From contig NZ_BMEY01000001.1 of the NCBI RefSeq assembly GCF_014637405.1, forward strand, positions 248,001 through 312,000: 64,000 nucleotides of DNA, given 5' to 3'. This document shows positions 28,521 through 38,876 of this stretch, one piece after another. The position numbers and the translations under genes are program-made. The notes under the pieces are model-generated. The model searched no databases. It saw nothing but the letters and a program-made list of their open reading frames with translations, and was not told the origin of the DNA. The first letter of the stretch is position 1. Every line of letters starts with the position of its first letter. Source of the DNA: Ornithinibacillus halotolerans (lineage in GTDB: Bacteria; Bacillota; Bacilli; Bacillales; Amphibacillaceae).

Positions 28521-30098
28521 TTATTTCACCTCTACCATATTTTCAACCAAAACTCCATCTAAGGACCATGTTTTTGCTTCCGTTATCTTTACATCTACAA
28601 TTGTACCAATTATTGATTTTGGACCAACAAAGTTTACTACTTTATTTTTCTCTGTATATCCCGCTAACACGTTAGGATCTTTTTTACTTTCACCCTCAAC
28701 GAGAACTTTCACAACCTTATTTTCATAAGATTTCATTGATTGAGCAGCTTGTTTGTTTACTAGCTCATTTAAACGATATAGACGCTGTTTTTTCACTTCT
28801 TCAGGTACATCATCTTTCTTCATTGCTGCAGGTGTACCTTCCCTTGGGGAATAAATAAATGTATATGCTGCTTCAAAGCCTACTTCTTCCACTAAGGTCA
28901 TTGTTTCCTCAAATTGTTCTTCTGTCTCATTTGGGAATCCAACGATAATATCTGTAGTTAATGTGACATTAGGAATAGCCTTTCTTATTTTACGTACCAA
29001 TTCCAAGTAATCCTCACGTGTATACTTACGGTTCATACGTTTTAATACTTCACTACTACCAGATTGAACAGGTAAGTGTATATGATCTAGTAAATTACCA
29101 CCTTTAGCAAGAACTTCAATTAAGTGGTCATCAAAATCTCTTGGATGAGAAGTCGTAAAGCGGACTCTTGGAATATCTATCTTGCGAATATCATCCATTA
29201 AATCGCCAAAACGATAATCCAAATCATCAAAATCTTTACCATACGCATTTACATTTTGTCCTAATAACGTAATCTCCTGATAGCCTTGTGCAGCTAAGTG
29301 GCGAACTTCTTGTATAATGTCTTCTGGTCTACGACTTCTTTCTTTTCCTCGGGTCATTGGAACGATACAATATGTACAGAATTTATCACAACCGTACATA
29401 ATATTTACCCAAGCTTTTATTTTACCTTTACGTACTTTTGGAAGGTTCTCAATAATGTCTCCTTCTTTAGACCATACTTCGACCACTTGTGCTTTACTAA
29501 ACATTGCTTCTTTAACTAAGTGTGGTAAACGATGGATATTATGAGTTCCGAAAACTAAATCGATATGTTGGTGTTTCTTCATAATTCGATCAACAACAGA
29601 CTCTTCTTGAGACATACAACCACACACACCCAGAATTAAGTCTGGTTTTTCTGTTTTTAAAGGTTTTAAGTGTCCGATTTCACCGAATACTTTATTTTCC
29701 GCATTTTCACGAATTGCACAAGTATTTAATAGAATTAAATCTGCATCATTTGTTTCTGTAGTAGACTCATATCCCATTTCCGTTAGTATACCAGCCATTA
29801 CTTCGGTGTCATGCTCGTTCATTTGACAACCATATGTACGAATAAGAAACTTCTTCCCTTGGCCAATTGTTTGCATCTCTTCAGGAATTTTAAAGTCATA
29901 ATGGAACTGGACTTCTTCCCTACGTCGTTTTCTTGCCTTTTTCAAATCTGGTGGTTGGTAATTCGATTGAAAATATTTAGCAATCATGTCATCACTCGAC
30001 ATTTGTTTAATTCGTTCAATATTGTCTTTTTCAGAAAGTTTGTTTTCTGACTGAACTGGATTAATTTGTGATTGTTCGAGACGTTGCTCTTCGTTCAT
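28521..30098 (-). CDS. miaB: MiaB, tRNA-i6A37 methylthiotransferase
   Basis: A 525-residue radical-SAM enzyme that adds the 2-methylthio group to i6A37 made by MiaA. The UPF0004 N-domain has Cys ligands in [23 protein letters not shown] and [10 protein letters not shown]. The radical-SAM CxxxCxxC is in [14 protein letters not shown], and the C-terminus is a TRAM domain ([23 protein letters not shown]). It is slightly longer than B. subtilis YmcB because of its N-terminal extension (~65 residues). Confidence 0.97.
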   Translation of the reverse strand: MNEEQRLEQSQINPVQSENKLSEKDNIERIKQMSSDDMIAKYFQSNYQPPDLKKARKRRREEVQFHYDFKIPEEMQTIGQGKKFLIRTYGCQMNEHDTEVMAGILTEMGYESTTETNDADLILLNTCAIRENAENKVFGEIGHLKPLKTEKPDLILGVCGCMSQEESVVDRIMKKHQHIDLVFGTHNIHRLPHLVKEAMFSKAQVVEVWSKEGDIIENLPKVRKGKIKAWVNIMYGCDKFCTYCIVPMTRGKERSRRPEDIIQEVRHLAAQGYQEITLLGQNVNAYGKDFDDLDYRFGDLMDDIRKIDIPRVRFTTSHPRDFDDHLIEVLAKGGNLLDHIHLPVQSGSSEVLKRMNRKYTREDYLELVRKIRKAIPNVTLTTDIIVGFPNETEEQFEETMTLVEEVGFEAAYTFIYSPREGTPAAMKKDDVPEEVKKQRLYRLNELVNKQAAQSMKSYENKVVKVLVEGESKKDPNVLAGYTEKNKVVNFVGPKSIIGTIVDVKITEAKTWSLDGVLVENMVEVK

Positions 30099-30254
30099 CA
30101 GTCAATCTCCTTTCTAGTATTTGAATATGTTATGTATAGTTGTTCATTCTTACAGTATAAAGGCTTTTATTGAATTTAACAATAAATGTGAAAAAACGAC
30201 ACAGAAATAGCATAAACTTCAATTTAGACATGTCCTTTTAATGTTTATTAAATG

Positions 30255-30285
30255 AAAAAAGTGTTACGCGTAAAGCGTAACACAA
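30255..30285 (-). terminator. spoVS terminator
   Basis: GTGTTACGC pairs perfectly with GCGTAACAC around a 5-nt loop, followed by TTTTTTCATT on the minus strand. Confidence 0.9.
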
Positions 30286-30306
30286 GATTAAGTAACATAA
30301 TAACGT

Positions 30307-30567
30307 TTAGCGAGGCTCAACAATTAACTTAATTGCTGTCCTTTCCTCATTATCAATCATAATGTCTGTAAAAGCTGGAATACAAATTAAGTCAACTCCA
30401 CTAGGTGCTACAAACCCTCTGGCGATCGCAACTGCTTTTACGGCCTGGTTTAGTGCTCCAGCGCCAATAGCTTGAATTTCCGCTGTGCCACGTTCTCGTA
30501 GTACGTTCGCAAGTGCTCCCGCTACTGAATTTGGATTTGATTTTGCTGAGACTTTTAATATTTCCAT
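30307..30567 (-). CDS. spoVS: SpoVS, stage V sporulation protein S
   Basis: An 86-residue, Alba-like protein, among the most conserved sporulation proteins. The translation MEILKVSAKSNPNSVAGAL to AIKLIVEPR is almost the B. subtilis sequence from memory. The start is the ATG at 30567, after GAAGGAGGTACTAG, not the upstream in-frame ATG that precedes the ribosome site. In B. subtilis it is sigma-H dependent. Confidence 0.97.
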   Translation of the reverse strand: MEILKVSAKSNPNSVAGALANVLRERGTAEIQAIGAGALNQAVKAVAIARGFVAPSGVDLICIPAFTDIMIDNEERTAIKLIVEPR

Positions 30568-30693
30568 TACTAGTACCTCCTTCATTTGCTATTATAGTTC
30601 TACTTTCACTATATTCTTGGAGACGTTAGCTTATAACCATATTATGCCTCAACAATTCAAAAAATTCAAATTACCATTGACAGCTTTACTTCT

Positions 30694-31494
30694 CTAATAC
30701 ATAAATGGGTGATCATCATTGATCATAATTCTCTCAATCTTAATTCCTTTACCAGACTTTGGATCTACAGTTATAAGGACACCATTTAACTGATTTCTAC
30801 CTTTTTTGTCTGGTTCAAAACGTACCGGCAAACTTGTTAAAAACTTCTGAATAACGGCTTCCCTTTCTACACCAAGAATACCATCGTACGGACCTGTCAT
30901 TCCTACATCTGTAATGTATGCTGTACCTTTTGGTAATATGCGGTTATCTGCTGTCTGTGTATGCGTATGAGTACCAACAACCGCACTAACTCTGCCATCA
31001 ACATACCAAGCCATTGCCTGTTTCTCACTAGTTGCTTCAGCATGAAAATCAAGAAAAATAATATTCGTTCTTTTCTTAGCTTCGTTAATCAATTCATCCA
31101 CTTTCTTAAACGGATCATCAATAGGAGGTAAAAAAGTTCTCCCCTGTAAATTTAATATAGCAATTTCCAACCCGTTAATATTAACAAACGTTAACCCCTT
31201 ACCAGGAATTCCCTCTGGAAAATTTGCAGGTCGTATTAAATTTTTTGCATCATCTATAAATTCAAAAATATCTTTTTTATCCCATGTATGATTTCCCATT
31301 GTTACAACATGCGCTCCAAGTCCCATGAATTGTTTATAAATTTTTTCTGTAATCCCTTTTCCTGAAGCAGCATTTTCTCCATTAATAATGATAACATTTG
31401 GCTTATGTTTATCTTTTAATTGAGGTAAGTACTCCTGTACCATATCTCTGCCTGGTGAGCCAAATACATCTCCAATAAATAATATTTTCATCAT
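30694..31494 (-). CDS. ymdB: YmdB, calcineurin-like cyclic-nucleotide phosphodiesterase
   Basis: A 266-residue dinuclear-metal phosphodiesterase that acts on 2',3'- and 3',5'-cyclic nucleotides; in B. subtilis it affects biofilm formation and nanotubes. Metal-ligand motifs GDVFGSPGRD, INGENAASGKG, TMGNHTWDKK, DFHAEATSEK and VGTHTHTQTADN are all intact. Two adjacent ATGs begin the gene; either could serve, as the ribosome site (AGGATGAAG) is weak. It follows rny, as in B. subtilis. Confidence 0.95.
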   Translation of the reverse strand: MMKILFIGDVFGSPGRDMVQEYLPQLKDKHKPNVIIINGENAASGKGITEKIYKQFMGLGAHVVTMGNHTWDKKDIFEFIDDAKNLIRPANFPEGIPGKGLTFVNINGLEIAILNLQGRTFLPPIDDPFKKVDELINEAKKRTNIIFLDFHAEATSEKQAMAWYVDGRVSAVVGTHTHTQTADNRILPKGTAYITDVGMTGPYDGILGVEREAVIQKFLTSLPVRFEPDKKGRNQLNGVLITVDPKSGKGIKIERIMINDDHPFMY

Positions 31495-31613
31495 TTCTTC
31501 ATCCTATCATTTGTATATAAATTTTTACTTGCTAATAGATTCTTTTCATAATCGAACTTATCATTCTATGTATATATAATAATTCATATAGTGTAACATA
31601 AAAAAATTCAAAT

Positions 31614-31643
31614 TAAAAAGTGGGGGATTAACTCCCCCACTTT
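31614..31643 (-). terminator. rny terminator
   Basis: AAAGTGGGGG pairs with CCCCCACTTT around a short loop, then TTTAATTT on the minus strand. Confidence 0.88.
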
Positions 31644-31651
31644 GCAGTATA

Positions 31652-33223
31652 TTATTTAGCATATTCCACTGCTCTAGTTTCACGAATAACAGTCACTTTT
31701 ATATGACCTGGGTAATCAAGTTCACTTTCAATACGTTTACGAATATCACGTGCGATACGCGCAGAATCAATATCATCTATTTCATCAGGCTTCACCATAA
31801 TGCGAATCTCTCTTCCAGCTTGAATCGCAAATGATTTTTCAACACCTGCAAATGATTCCGAAATTTCTTCAAGCTTTTCTAAACGTTTGATATAGTTTTC
31901 TAACGTTTCACTACGAGCTCCAGGACGAGCAGCAGATAATGCGTCCGCTGCAGCTACCAGAACCGAAATAATGGAAGTAGGTTCTTCATCACCATGGTGT
32001 GAAGCGATTGCGTTAATGACAACTTCGTGTTCTTTGTATTTTATAGCTAACTCTTTCCCAATTTCAACGTGGCTTCCTTCAACTTCATGATCAATTGCTT
32101 TTCCGATATCATGAAGCAATCCAGCTCTTCTTGCTAATCTTACATCTTCACCTAATTCAGCAGCAAGTAAACCTGATAAATATGCAACTTCTGTAGAATG
32201 CTTTAATACATTCTGACCATAGCTTGTTCGGTATTTTAGACGACCTAAAATTTTAATTAAATCAGGATGTAGACCATGTACACCAACTTCAAATGTTGTT
32301 TCTTCACCGATTTCTCGAATATAATCATCCACTTCACGTCTAGCTTTATCAACCATTTCCTCGATACGAGCAGGATGGATTCTTCCATCTTGAACTAGTT
32401 TTTCTAAAGCAAGTCGTGCAGTTTCTCTTCGAATTGGATCAAAACCAGATAAAATAACTGCTTCTGGAGTATCATCAATAATTAAATCGATTCCTGTTAA
32501 AGTTTCTAATGTACGAATGTTTCGACCCTCACGTCCGATGATCCGACCTTTCATTTCATCGTTTGGAAGATTAACAACAGATACAGTAGTCTCGGCAACG
32601 TGGTCAGCAGCACAGCGTTGTAAAGCAAGAGACAAAATATTTTTTGCTTTCTTATCCGCCTCTTCCTTCGTTCGATTTTCAACTTCTTTTATCCTAATAG
32701 CTGATTCATGTGCTAATTCCTTTTCTAATCGCTCTAAAATGATACTTCTTGCCTGATCAGTAGTATATCCAGAAATGCGCTCAAGCTCGGTTTGCTGCTC
32801 ATGTAGCATTGCTTCCACTTTGCTTTCCATTTCTTCAATTTGTTGTTGTTTTTCAACAAGCGATTGTTCACGTTTCTCTAAACTAAGCTCTCGCTTGTCC
32901 AAAGTTTCACTTTTTCTATCCAGATTTTCTTCTTTTTGCATCAGGCGATTTTCTTGCTTTTGTACTTCAGAACGACGTTCACGTAACTCTTGCTCTGTCT
33001 GCTGGCGAAGCTTATGATTTTCATCCTTCGCCTCAAGAAGCGCCTCTTTTTTGGCGGCATCTGCATTTCGATGTGCTTCTTCAACTATTTGCTTTGCTAG
33101 ATTCTCCGCACTGGAAATTTTAGCTTCAGCTATAGATTTACGAATCCAATAACCAACAACCAAACCGACTATTATAGAAATTACGACAAGCAAAATGGAG
33201 ATGAGTAGATCTGAGAGTTCCAC
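31652..33223 (-). CDS. rny: ribonuclease Y
   Basis: A 523-residue membrane-anchored endoribonuclease that starts mRNA decay. N-terminal helix ([21 protein letters not shown]), a long charged coiled coil (~30-200), a KH domain ([19 protein letters not shown]) and an HD domain ([25 protein letters not shown]). The start is the GTG at 33223, after AGGAGGTGAAAAC; the frame is open further upstream but has no ribosome site. B. subtilis RNase Y is 520 residues. Confidence 0.97.
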   Translation of the reverse strand: MELSDLLISILLVVISIIVGLVVGYWIRKSIAEAKISSAENLAKQIVEEAHRNADAAKKEALLEAKDENHKLRQQTEQELRERRSEVQKQENRLMQKEENLDRKSETLDKRELSLEKREQSLVEKQQQIEEMESKVEAMLHEQQTELERISGYTTDQARSIILERLEKELAHESAIRIKEVENRTKEEADKKAKNILSLALQRCAADHVAETTVSVVNLPNDEMKGRIIGREGRNIRTLETLTGIDLIIDDTPEAVILSGFDPIRRETARLALEKLVQDGRIHPARIEEMVDKARREVDDYIREIGEETTFEVGVHGLHPDLIKILGRLKYRTSYGQNVLKHSTEVAYLSGLLAAELGEDVRLARRAGLLHDIGKAIDHEVEGSHVEIGKELAIKYKEHEVVINAIASHHGDEEPTSIISVLVAAADALSAARPGARSETLENYIKRLEKLEEISESFAGVEKSFAIQAGREIRIMVKPDEIDDIDSARIARDIRKRIESELDYPGHIKVTVIRETRAVEYAK

Positions 33224-33433
33224 GTTTTCACCTCCTCTTGCTATAAAATTGTTTTCGATTCTTTCATTCATTTAAACTGTCGGCATGTACCATATTCAAT
33301 GAATAATTTAAGCAATGTATAATCAAAAATATAAAATTATACAAATTAATTTTATATGTCTAGAAAAATAATGTCAAGGAATCGACAATAAATATTTTAA
33401 TTTGCGAAAAGCTATTACCTAGAAAAGAAAAAA

Positions 33434-33481
33434 GGATTTATCCTACCACACTATATAATTAAAAGTGTGATGGATAAATCC
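33434..33481 (-). terminator. recA terminator
   Basis: A long imperfect stem, GGATTTATCC with GGATAAATCC extended by CACACT/AGTGTG, followed by TTTTTTC on the minus strand. Confidence 0.9.
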
Positions 33482-33491
33482 CATTAAAACA

Positions 33492-34532
33492 TTATACATC
33501 TAGCGTTTCTTGTGTTCCTTCTGCTGCATCTGGATCTACTACAACTTCATCTAATTTGTAATAGTCTCGAATTGCCTGATGAATCTCATCCATAATATCT
33601 TTGTTTTCTTTTAGGAAAGTTTTTGCATTTTCTCTACCTTGACCTAGTCGCTCACCTTGATATGCATACCATGCACCACTTTTTTGAACGATATCTAAAT
33701 CCGCACCAATATCTAGTATTTCTCCTTCAATGGAAATACCTTCACCATACATAATATCAATCTCAGCAGTTTTAAATGGTGGTGCTACTTTATTTTTTAC
33801 TACTTTTACTCTTGTTCTGTTACCGATCATTTCATTACCTTGTTTCAATGTTTCTGCACGACGAACTTCTAATCGAACGGAAGAATAGAACTTCAATGCA
33901 CGTCCACCTGGAGTCGTTTCTGGATTTCCAAACATTACACCAATTTTCTCACGTACTTGGTTAATGAAAATTGCGGTTGTTTTGGACTTGTTAATTGCAC
34001 CAGAAAGTTTTCTCAATGCTTGGGACATTAGTCTTGCTTGAAGACCCATATGGGAATCTCCCATTTCACCTTCAATTTCTGCTTTTGGAACTAATGCTGC
34101 TACAGAGTCAACTACTAAAATATCTACTGCACCACTACGTACTAACGCTTCTGCTATTTCAAGTGCTTGTTCCCCTGTATCCGGTTGAGATAATAATAGT
34201 TCGTCTATATTAACTCCTAGAGCTTTAGCATACGTAGGATCTAATGCATGCTCAGCATCAATAAAAGCAGCTTGTCCACCACTTGCTTGCGCTTCTGCAA
34301 TAGCATGTAGTGCAACTGTTGTTTTACCAGATGATTCAGGTCCATAGATTTCAATAATTCTTCCTTTTGGATATCCACCAATACCAAGTGCTATATCTAA
34401 AGCTAACGAACCACTTGAAGTAGTTGCTATTTTATGGTCAGTTTGTTCCCCTAATTTCATAATGGAACCTTTACCAAATTGTTTCTCTATCTGTTTCAAA
34501 GCCATATCTAATGCTTGTTTTCTATCACTCAA
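33492..34532 (-). CDS. recA: RecA recombinase
   Basis: A 346-residue recombinase that forms the filament for homologous recombination and LexA cleavage. Walker [10 protein letters not shown] is at residues 64-72, with [18 protein letters not shown] and L2 region [20 protein letters not shown]. The start codon is TTG, after AAGGAGGTAG. A LexA box and a good promoter lie upstream, so it belongs to the SOS regulon together with lexA here. Confidence 0.99.
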   Translation of the reverse strand: MSDRKQALDMALKQIEKQFGKGSIMKLGEQTDHKIATTSSGSLALDIALGIGGYPKGRIIEIYGPESSGKTTVALHAIAEAQASGGQAAFIDAEHALDPTYAKALGVNIDELLLSQPDTGEQALEIAEALVRSGAVDILVVDSVAALVPKAEIEGEMGDSHMGLQARLMSQALRKLSGAINKSKTTAIFINQVREKIGVMFGNPETTPGGRALKFYSSVRLEVRRAETLKQGNEMIGNRTRVKVVKNKVAPPFKTAEIDIMYGEGISIEGEILDIGADLDIVQKSGAWYAYQGERLGQGRENAKTFLKENKDIMDEIHQAIRDYYKLDEVVVDPDAAEGTQETLDV

Positions 34533-34562
34533 CGAAACTACCTCCTTAAATTAACTATATCT

Positions 34563-34591
34563 ATCATACATCGTTTTATACTTTTTGCCAA
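34563..34591 (-). promoter_or_regulatory. recA promoter
   Basis: TTGGCA (34586-34591) and TATGAT (34563-34568) on the minus strand with a 17-bp spacer. It lies 10 bp downstream of the LexA box. Confidence 0.8.
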
Positions 34592-34600
34592 GTAAAAAAA

Positions 34601-34614
34601 CGAATAAACGTTCT
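34601..34614. promoter_or_regulatory. LexA box upstream of recA
   Basis: AGAACGTTTATTCG (minus strand) fits CGAAC-N4-GTTCG with one mismatch in each half. Its position just upstream of the -35 fits SOS control. Confidence 0.75.
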
Positions 34615-34640
34615 GTTATTTTTTAATCTAAATCCATTAA

Positions 34641-34687
34641 AAAATTCAATTTTTGGTGATGAAAACCAACCAAAAATTGAATTTTAA
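34641..34687 (-). terminator. cinA terminator
   Basis: A 16-bp perfect stem AAAATTCAATTTTTGG/CCAAAAATTGAATTTT with T-rich tail. It lies between the cinA stop and the recA control region. Confidence 0.85.
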
Positions 34688-34694
34688 TAGAATA

Positions 34695-35954
34695 TCAAGC
34701 GTTAATATTAGTTTTTAATAGATTTAATAATATTTCATAACCTTTCATAACTGCCAAGTTACGAATTCTATCACGGTCACCAGCAAATTCATACCCCTCT
34801 ACAACATGCATTTTATCCTTAACATATACAGATATAAAGACTGTTCCAACCGGTTTACCCTCTATTGGTTCTGGTCCTGCAATGCCTGTAAAGCTAATCC
34901 CAATATCCGAGTTTAATAGCTGAGCTACATTCTTGGCCAATTCTAATGCACATTCACGACTTACTGTCCCTTGTTGGTGTAGAATATTTTCCGAGACATT
35001 TAATATGTCCCGTTTAACCGATGAATCATAGCAAACGATGGAGCCTTTACAAGCTGCTGATGCTCCTGGAACTGAAATCAGTCTTTCAATAAATTTACCA
35101 CCAGTCAAACTCTCCGCAGATGCAACAGTATAATTTATTTCCTTTAATAGTTGAGTGATTACTTGTTCAATGGTTTGATCATCCATTCCAAAATAATAAT
35201 CACCAACTTTAGATAGGATTTCTTCTTTTGTTTGACTTAACAAGTTTATTGCTTTTTCTTCCGTATCAGCTTTAGCTGTTAAACGGATTACAATTCCATT
35301 ACTCTGAGCTAATGGTGCAATCGTTGGATTTGTTTGTCTTTGAATAATATCCTGAATTTCATGTTCAAGTTTAGATTCACCAATTCCGATAAAACGTAGA
35401 ACATAAGACTTGATGATTTCCGATAATTTTAATTCATTCTTTAAATATGGAATTACTCCCTCATTAATAATTGTTTTCATTTCACGAGGAACACCTGGCA
35501 AGAACACCCAAATCTTACCATCCTTTTTAACAATCATCCCAGGCGCCATACCTGTTCGATTCTCTAAAACGATTGCTCCTTCAAAAACTCTAGCTTGTTT
35601 ACGATTGTTTGGTGTCATCACTGATTTTTGTTTCGTAAAAAAGGCTTCAATTTTATCCATTGAAGGCTCATGTTCATACATCTTTAAATCAGTGATAGAC
35701 TGGAAAGCTTCCCTCGTTAAATCGTCCTCCGTTGGACCTAAACCACCGGAAATGATAATAAGATCAGAACGACTTTCAGCAAGCTTAAATGTCTCTTTAA
35801 CTCGGTTCAGATTATCCCCAACAACACTATGGTAAAATACATTGATTCCAAGTTTCGCTAGCTGTACTGAAATCCACTGTGCATTCGTGTTTGCAATCTG
35901 ACCTAATAACAGTTCAGTACCGACCGCAATTATTTCAGCCTTATATTGTTTCAT
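34695..35954 (-). CDS. cinA: CinA, competence/damage-inducible nucleotide amidohydrolase
   Basis: A 419-residue two-domain protein. The N-terminal MoaB/CinA domain (AVGTELLLGQIANTNAQWIS, IISGGLGPTEDDLTRE) precedes the C-terminal NMN-deamidase-type domain (SAESLTGGKFIERL, FTGIAGPEPIEGKPVGTVFI). Families of this type hydrolyse pyridine nucleotides such as NMN or ADP-ribose. The start overlaps the pgsA stop (TAATG). It precedes recA as in B. subtilis. Confidence 0.95.
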   Translation of the reverse strand: MKQYKAEIIAVGTELLLGQIANTNAQWISVQLAKLGINVFYHSVVGDNLNRVKETFKLAESRSDLIIISGGLGPTEDDLTREAFQSITDLKMYEHEPSMDKIEAFFTKQKSVMTPNNRKQARVFEGAIVLENRTGMAPGMIVKKDGKIWVFLPGVPREMKTIINEGVIPYLKNELKLSEIIKSYVLRFIGIGESKLEHEIQDIIQRQTNPTIAPLAQSNGIVIRLTAKADTEEKAINLLSQTKEEILSKVGDYYFGMDDQTIEQVITQLLKEINYTVASAESLTGGKFIERLISVPGASAACKGSIVCYDSSVKRDILNVSENILHQQGTVSRECALELAKNVAQLLNSDIGISFTGIAGPEPIEGKPVGTVFISVYVKDKMHVVEGYEFAGDRDRIRNLAVMKGYEILLNLLKTNINA

Positions 35955-36532
35955 TATTTAGAATCCCTCATTACATGCCAGTTTTTCGCAAAGTAATCAT
36001 ATCCTGAAAGAACGGTAAAGAATAAAGCAAGATATAGCATGATTGTTCCAAATGGGAAACTAATAAATGAGAATGGGAAGTTATGTAATAATAAGCTTGC
36101 GATAGCAATCATTTGAGTAGCTGTCTTTAATTTTCCCATTTTCCCTGCTGCTAGCACTATCCCCTCACCAGCTGCCACTAAGCGTAGTCCAGTTACTGCA
36201 AACTCCCTACTAATTATGACAATTACAATCCAAGCTGGTGCTAATTCTATTTCTACTAATAAAATCAAAGCAGATGATACTAATAATTTGTCAGCAAGTG
36301 GGTCTAGAAATTTCCCTAAATTTGTAACAAGATTATGTTTACGTGCGTAATGCCCATCAATCCAATCTGTTGCTGAAGCAATAATAAAAATTAAGGCAGC
36401 AACGAAGTGAGTAATTGGCAATGTTGTATTACCAATATCCCACTCACCCCAATTAAATGGAATACTCATAATAACAATAAAAATTGGAATTAAAAAAATT
36501 CGTGATAGTGTAATTCTGTTAGGTATATTCAT
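35954..36532 (-). CDS. pgsA: phosphatidylglycerophosphate synthase PgsA
   Basis: A 192-residue membrane CDP-alcohol phosphatidyltransferase making phosphatidylglycerol phosphate. The family motif DG-x2-AR-x8-G-x3-D-x3-D is present in TDWIDGHYARKHNLVTNLGKFLDPLADK. There are about five membrane helices. The ATG follows AGGAGTTATTA. It is translationally coupled to cinA. Confidence 0.97.
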   Translation of the reverse strand: MNIPNRITLSRIFLIPIFIVIMSIPFNWGEWDIGNTTLPITHFVAALIFIIASATDWIDGHYARKHNLVTNLGKFLDPLADKLLVSSALILLVEIELAPAWIVIVIISREFAVTGLRLVAAGEGIVLAAGKMGKLKTATQMIAIASLLLHNFPFSFISFPFGTIMLYLALFFTVLSGYDYFAKNWHVMRDSK

Positions 36533-36555
36533 TAATAACTCCTCCTACATAAGGG

Positions 36556-36597
36556 CAAAACCCTTCTGGAACATCATTGCTCCAAGAAGGGTTTTAT
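36556..36597 (-). terminator. terminator after ymfM
   Basis: AAAACCCTTCT pairs with AGAAGGGTTTT, with a further GGAGC/GTTCC inner pairing. The T tail is short, so read-through into pgsA is possible. Confidence 0.65.
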
Positions 36598-36598
36598 T

Positions 36599-37534
36599 CT
36601 ATTCATTTGTATTAGTTTCCGTATCAGTAATATTTAACCATATTTGTTGGTGATCTGCACCTCTTTCGTTTGGATCAACAGGGTACTCTAATTCGACATC
36701 ATTAATCTTAACAGTCAAATTAGGAGCAGAACCGATATTTAAAAAGATTCGTGTAGTACCAGTTACATCAAGTTCAATTGGTTCATTTGGTCTTGCAAAA
36801 CCAGTAAAGAATACTTGACTCCCATCATCTTTCACATCAAGCCATACATCATTTTCTGCATTAAATTCTAATTTTAAAGACTCACCAACATTAGAAACTT
36901 CTAATTCAGAAAGATATTGTGGAGCAGTTCCCAATTCTACAACTTCTATAGTTAGTTCTGGCTCAGGTTCCTCTTGCTCTTCCTCTTCCTCAGATTCTGT
37001 ATCTTCAGGCTGCTCTGTCTCATTCTCTTCTTCATTCACATCAGTACCTACATTGTCTTCTGGATCATCATTACGGTAAATTTCATCATTATCCCCGGTT
37101 TGTCCGATAGAATTAGTATCTTCCCCTTCTTCATTGGCTTTAGTAGTGATAAACCACCAAGCAAGGAAAACAATTCCAAGAATTAATATAATTACAATTA
37201 ATGTAGGGATGAAAGAAAATATTGCATTACTTTTTGTAGGCATATTATCTTTTCTTGACCGATGAATTCTCGTATATTGAGTCGTAACATCTTCATCCTC
37301 AGGAGATGGAATATCTTGCTTATATTCTTCCATCAACTCATTAGGATCAAGCCCAACAGCGATTGCATACTCCTTTATAAAAGCTTTTGCATAAAATTTT
37401 CCAGGTAAAACAGAAAAGTTTTCTTCCTCAATGGCAACAAGATATCTTTTCTGAATTTTTGTTGTATCTTGAAGTTCATCAAGAGAGATACCTTTTATTT
37501 CTCTTGCATCTTTTAATCTTGCTCCTAGTCCCAT
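36599..37534 (-). CDS. ymfM: RodZ-like HTH membrane protein YmfM
   Basis: A 311-residue cell-shape protein. Cytoplasmic XRE-type HTH (residues ~1-70, GARLKDAREIKGISLDELQDTTKIQKRYL), one membrane span (~118-140, IFSFIPTLIVIILILGIVFL), a very acidic linker (Glu/Asp-rich, with runs such as ESEEEEEQEEPEPE) and a C-terminal DUF4115 beta domain. RodZ connects MreB filaments to wall synthesis. The start is the ATG at 37534 (MGLGARL), although the frame is open 24 codons further. The acidic linker fits a salt-tolerant host. Confidence 0.92.
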   Translation of the reverse strand: MGLGARLKDAREIKGISLDELQDTTKIQKRYLVAIEEENFSVLPGKFYAKAFIKEYAIAVGLDPNELMEEYKQDIPSPEDEDVTTQYTRIHRSRKDNMPTKSNAIFSFIPTLIVIILILGIVFLAWWFITTKANEEGEDTNSIGQTGDNDEIYRNDDPEDNVGTDVNEEENETEQPEDTESEEEEEQEEPEPELTIEVVELGTAPQYLSELEVSNVGESLKLEFNAENDVWLDVKDDGSQVFFTGFARPNEPIELDVTGTTRIFLNIGSAPNLTVKINDVELEYPVDPNERGADHQQIWLNITDTETNTNE

Positions 37535-37553
37535 ATATTTAACACCATCCACT

Positions 37554-38345
37554 TTAATAGTCAAACATCGAAAAGCTATTTCCCTGGTTAAATTGATTGT
37601 TTTCAACTACTTCATAAGTAATTTCTTCATCTTCATGACTGCGTAGTTCTATAATATAATCAAAATCCTCTATATTATACTCTGTAGATTGAACAAAGAT
37701 ATCCGGATGTTCAATCACTTTAATCGCAGGTAATTGCATTATTTCTCTAATTAATTGCCAATGTTTTTCACTTGCTTTCCTTTTTGAAACAACACCATCA
37801 ATGATAAACACATTTTCATTACTATACTCACCGGCTATTAATTGATTTCTTACGGTCTGCTTAATTAGTGTACTGGATACAAAAAGCCATTTTTTGTTTG
37901 CACAAACACTTGCTGCTACAATAGATTCAGTTTTTCCGACTCTAGGCATGCCTCGTATCCCAATTAATTTATGACCTTCTTGTTTATACAATTCCGCCAT
38001 AAAATCTACGAGTATCCCTAGTTCATTCCGAACAAATCGAATAGTTTTTCTGTCATCGGCATCTGTATGTATATATTTCCCGTGTCTTACTGCTAAGCGA
38101 TCACGTAATTTTGATTTTCGGAGTTTCGTTAATCTAATGGTATCCATTGTTTGTAGAATGAGTTTTAGACGAGTAATCTGTTCATTACTATGTGCAATTA
38201 TTAGCATACCTCTTCGTCCATTTTCTACACCATTTATCGTGATAATATTTATTGACAACATACCGAGTAAAGATGAGATTTCTCCCAATAACCCAGGACG
38301 ATCAATTTGAATTTCATACTCCAGATACCATTCCGTCTTCTCCAC
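37554..38345 (-). CDS. ymfK: YmfK, DUF3388 protein with ACT-like and P-loop regions
   Basis: A 263-residue conserved Bacillus protein of unknown function. The N-terminus (~5-75, LEYEIQIDRPGLLGEISSLL) looks like an ACT ligand-binding fold. The central part has a Walker A-like GIRGMPRVGKTES and a later DYIIEL segment. It lies 19 nt ahead of ymfM and is part of the ymf cluster. The ATG follows a weak AGGAGAG site. A ligand-responsive NTPase is a reasonable but untested guess. Confidence 0.85.
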   Translation of the reverse strand: MEKTEWYLEYEIQIDRPGLLGEISSLLGMLSINIITINGVENGRRGMLIIAHSNEQITRLKLILQTMDTIRLTKLRKSKLRDRLAVRHGKYIHTDADDRKTIRFVRNELGILVDFMAELYKQEGHKLIGIRGMPRVGKTESIVAASVCANKKWLFVSSTLIKQTVRNQLIAGEYSNENVFIIDGVVSKRKASEKHWQLIREIMQLPAIKVIEHPDIFVQSTEYNIEDFDYIIELRSHEDEEITYEVVENNQFNQGNSFSMFDY

Positions 38346-38466
38346 CTAAAACTCTCCTTTTACCAAAATACCCAAAATGTTCCTATATCCTTATAATATA
38401 TGATTTTTACTTATGTTTAAAGTTATTAATAATAAATATTTTAGTAAAGTTTGTTTTCAGAATATA

Positions 38467-38503
38467 AAAGAAGCTACGTACTTTACCCGTAGCTTCTTTT
38501 ATA
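38467..38503 (-). terminator. ymfJ terminator
   Basis: AAAAGAAGCTACG pairs perfectly with CGTAGCTTCTTTT around a 9-nt loop, between ymfJ and ymfK. Confidence 0.88.
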
Positions 38504-38513
38504 TAGCTTATCA

Positions 38514-38771
38514 TTAATGATTCGCTTGATTTTGGACTAGTTTTACCATGGAATTTGCAATAGCTTGTTGTTCTTCTTTTGAAGCGGCATTCCACAGTTC
38601 TCTTAGTACAGCTTCTTCGCTATTTTTAGCTTCTACACTCTTAGCAAGATAATCCCCAACTTCATAGGCAACTTGGGAAATTGTTTGCTGTGACATCCCT
38701 TGTGATTGAGCTTGCTCTAATCTATTTGCCAAAAATTGCTTCCATGAATCAAAATTATCAAGAACAGACAT
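38514..38771 (-). CDS. ymfJ: YmfJ, DUF3243 protein
   Basis: An 85-residue helical protein matching DUF3243 (MSVLDNFDSWKQFLANRLEQ). It has no membrane segment and an unknown function, with the same place as in B. subtilis between ymfI and ymfK. The ATG follows GAAGGAGGAATAAAT. Confidence 0.9.
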   Translation of the reverse strand: MSVLDNFDSWKQFLANRLEQAQSQGMSQQTISQVAYEVGDYLAKSVEAKNSEEAVLRELWNAASKEEQQAIANSMVKLVQNQANH

Positions 38772-38876
38772 ATTTATTCCTCCTTCTCATGTTACATGCT
38801 TAGTATTTGAAACTGAATTGAAGTTTATGCATTTGTTTATGAAGGAGAATAAATAAATTTGAACAAAAAATTAGAT

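Noticed and set aside
32775-33017. Serine/cysteine-rich plus-strand open frame opposite rny
   Set aside because: It is the antisense of the charged coiled coil of RNase Y, a common artefact of Glu/Lys/Arg-rich coding.
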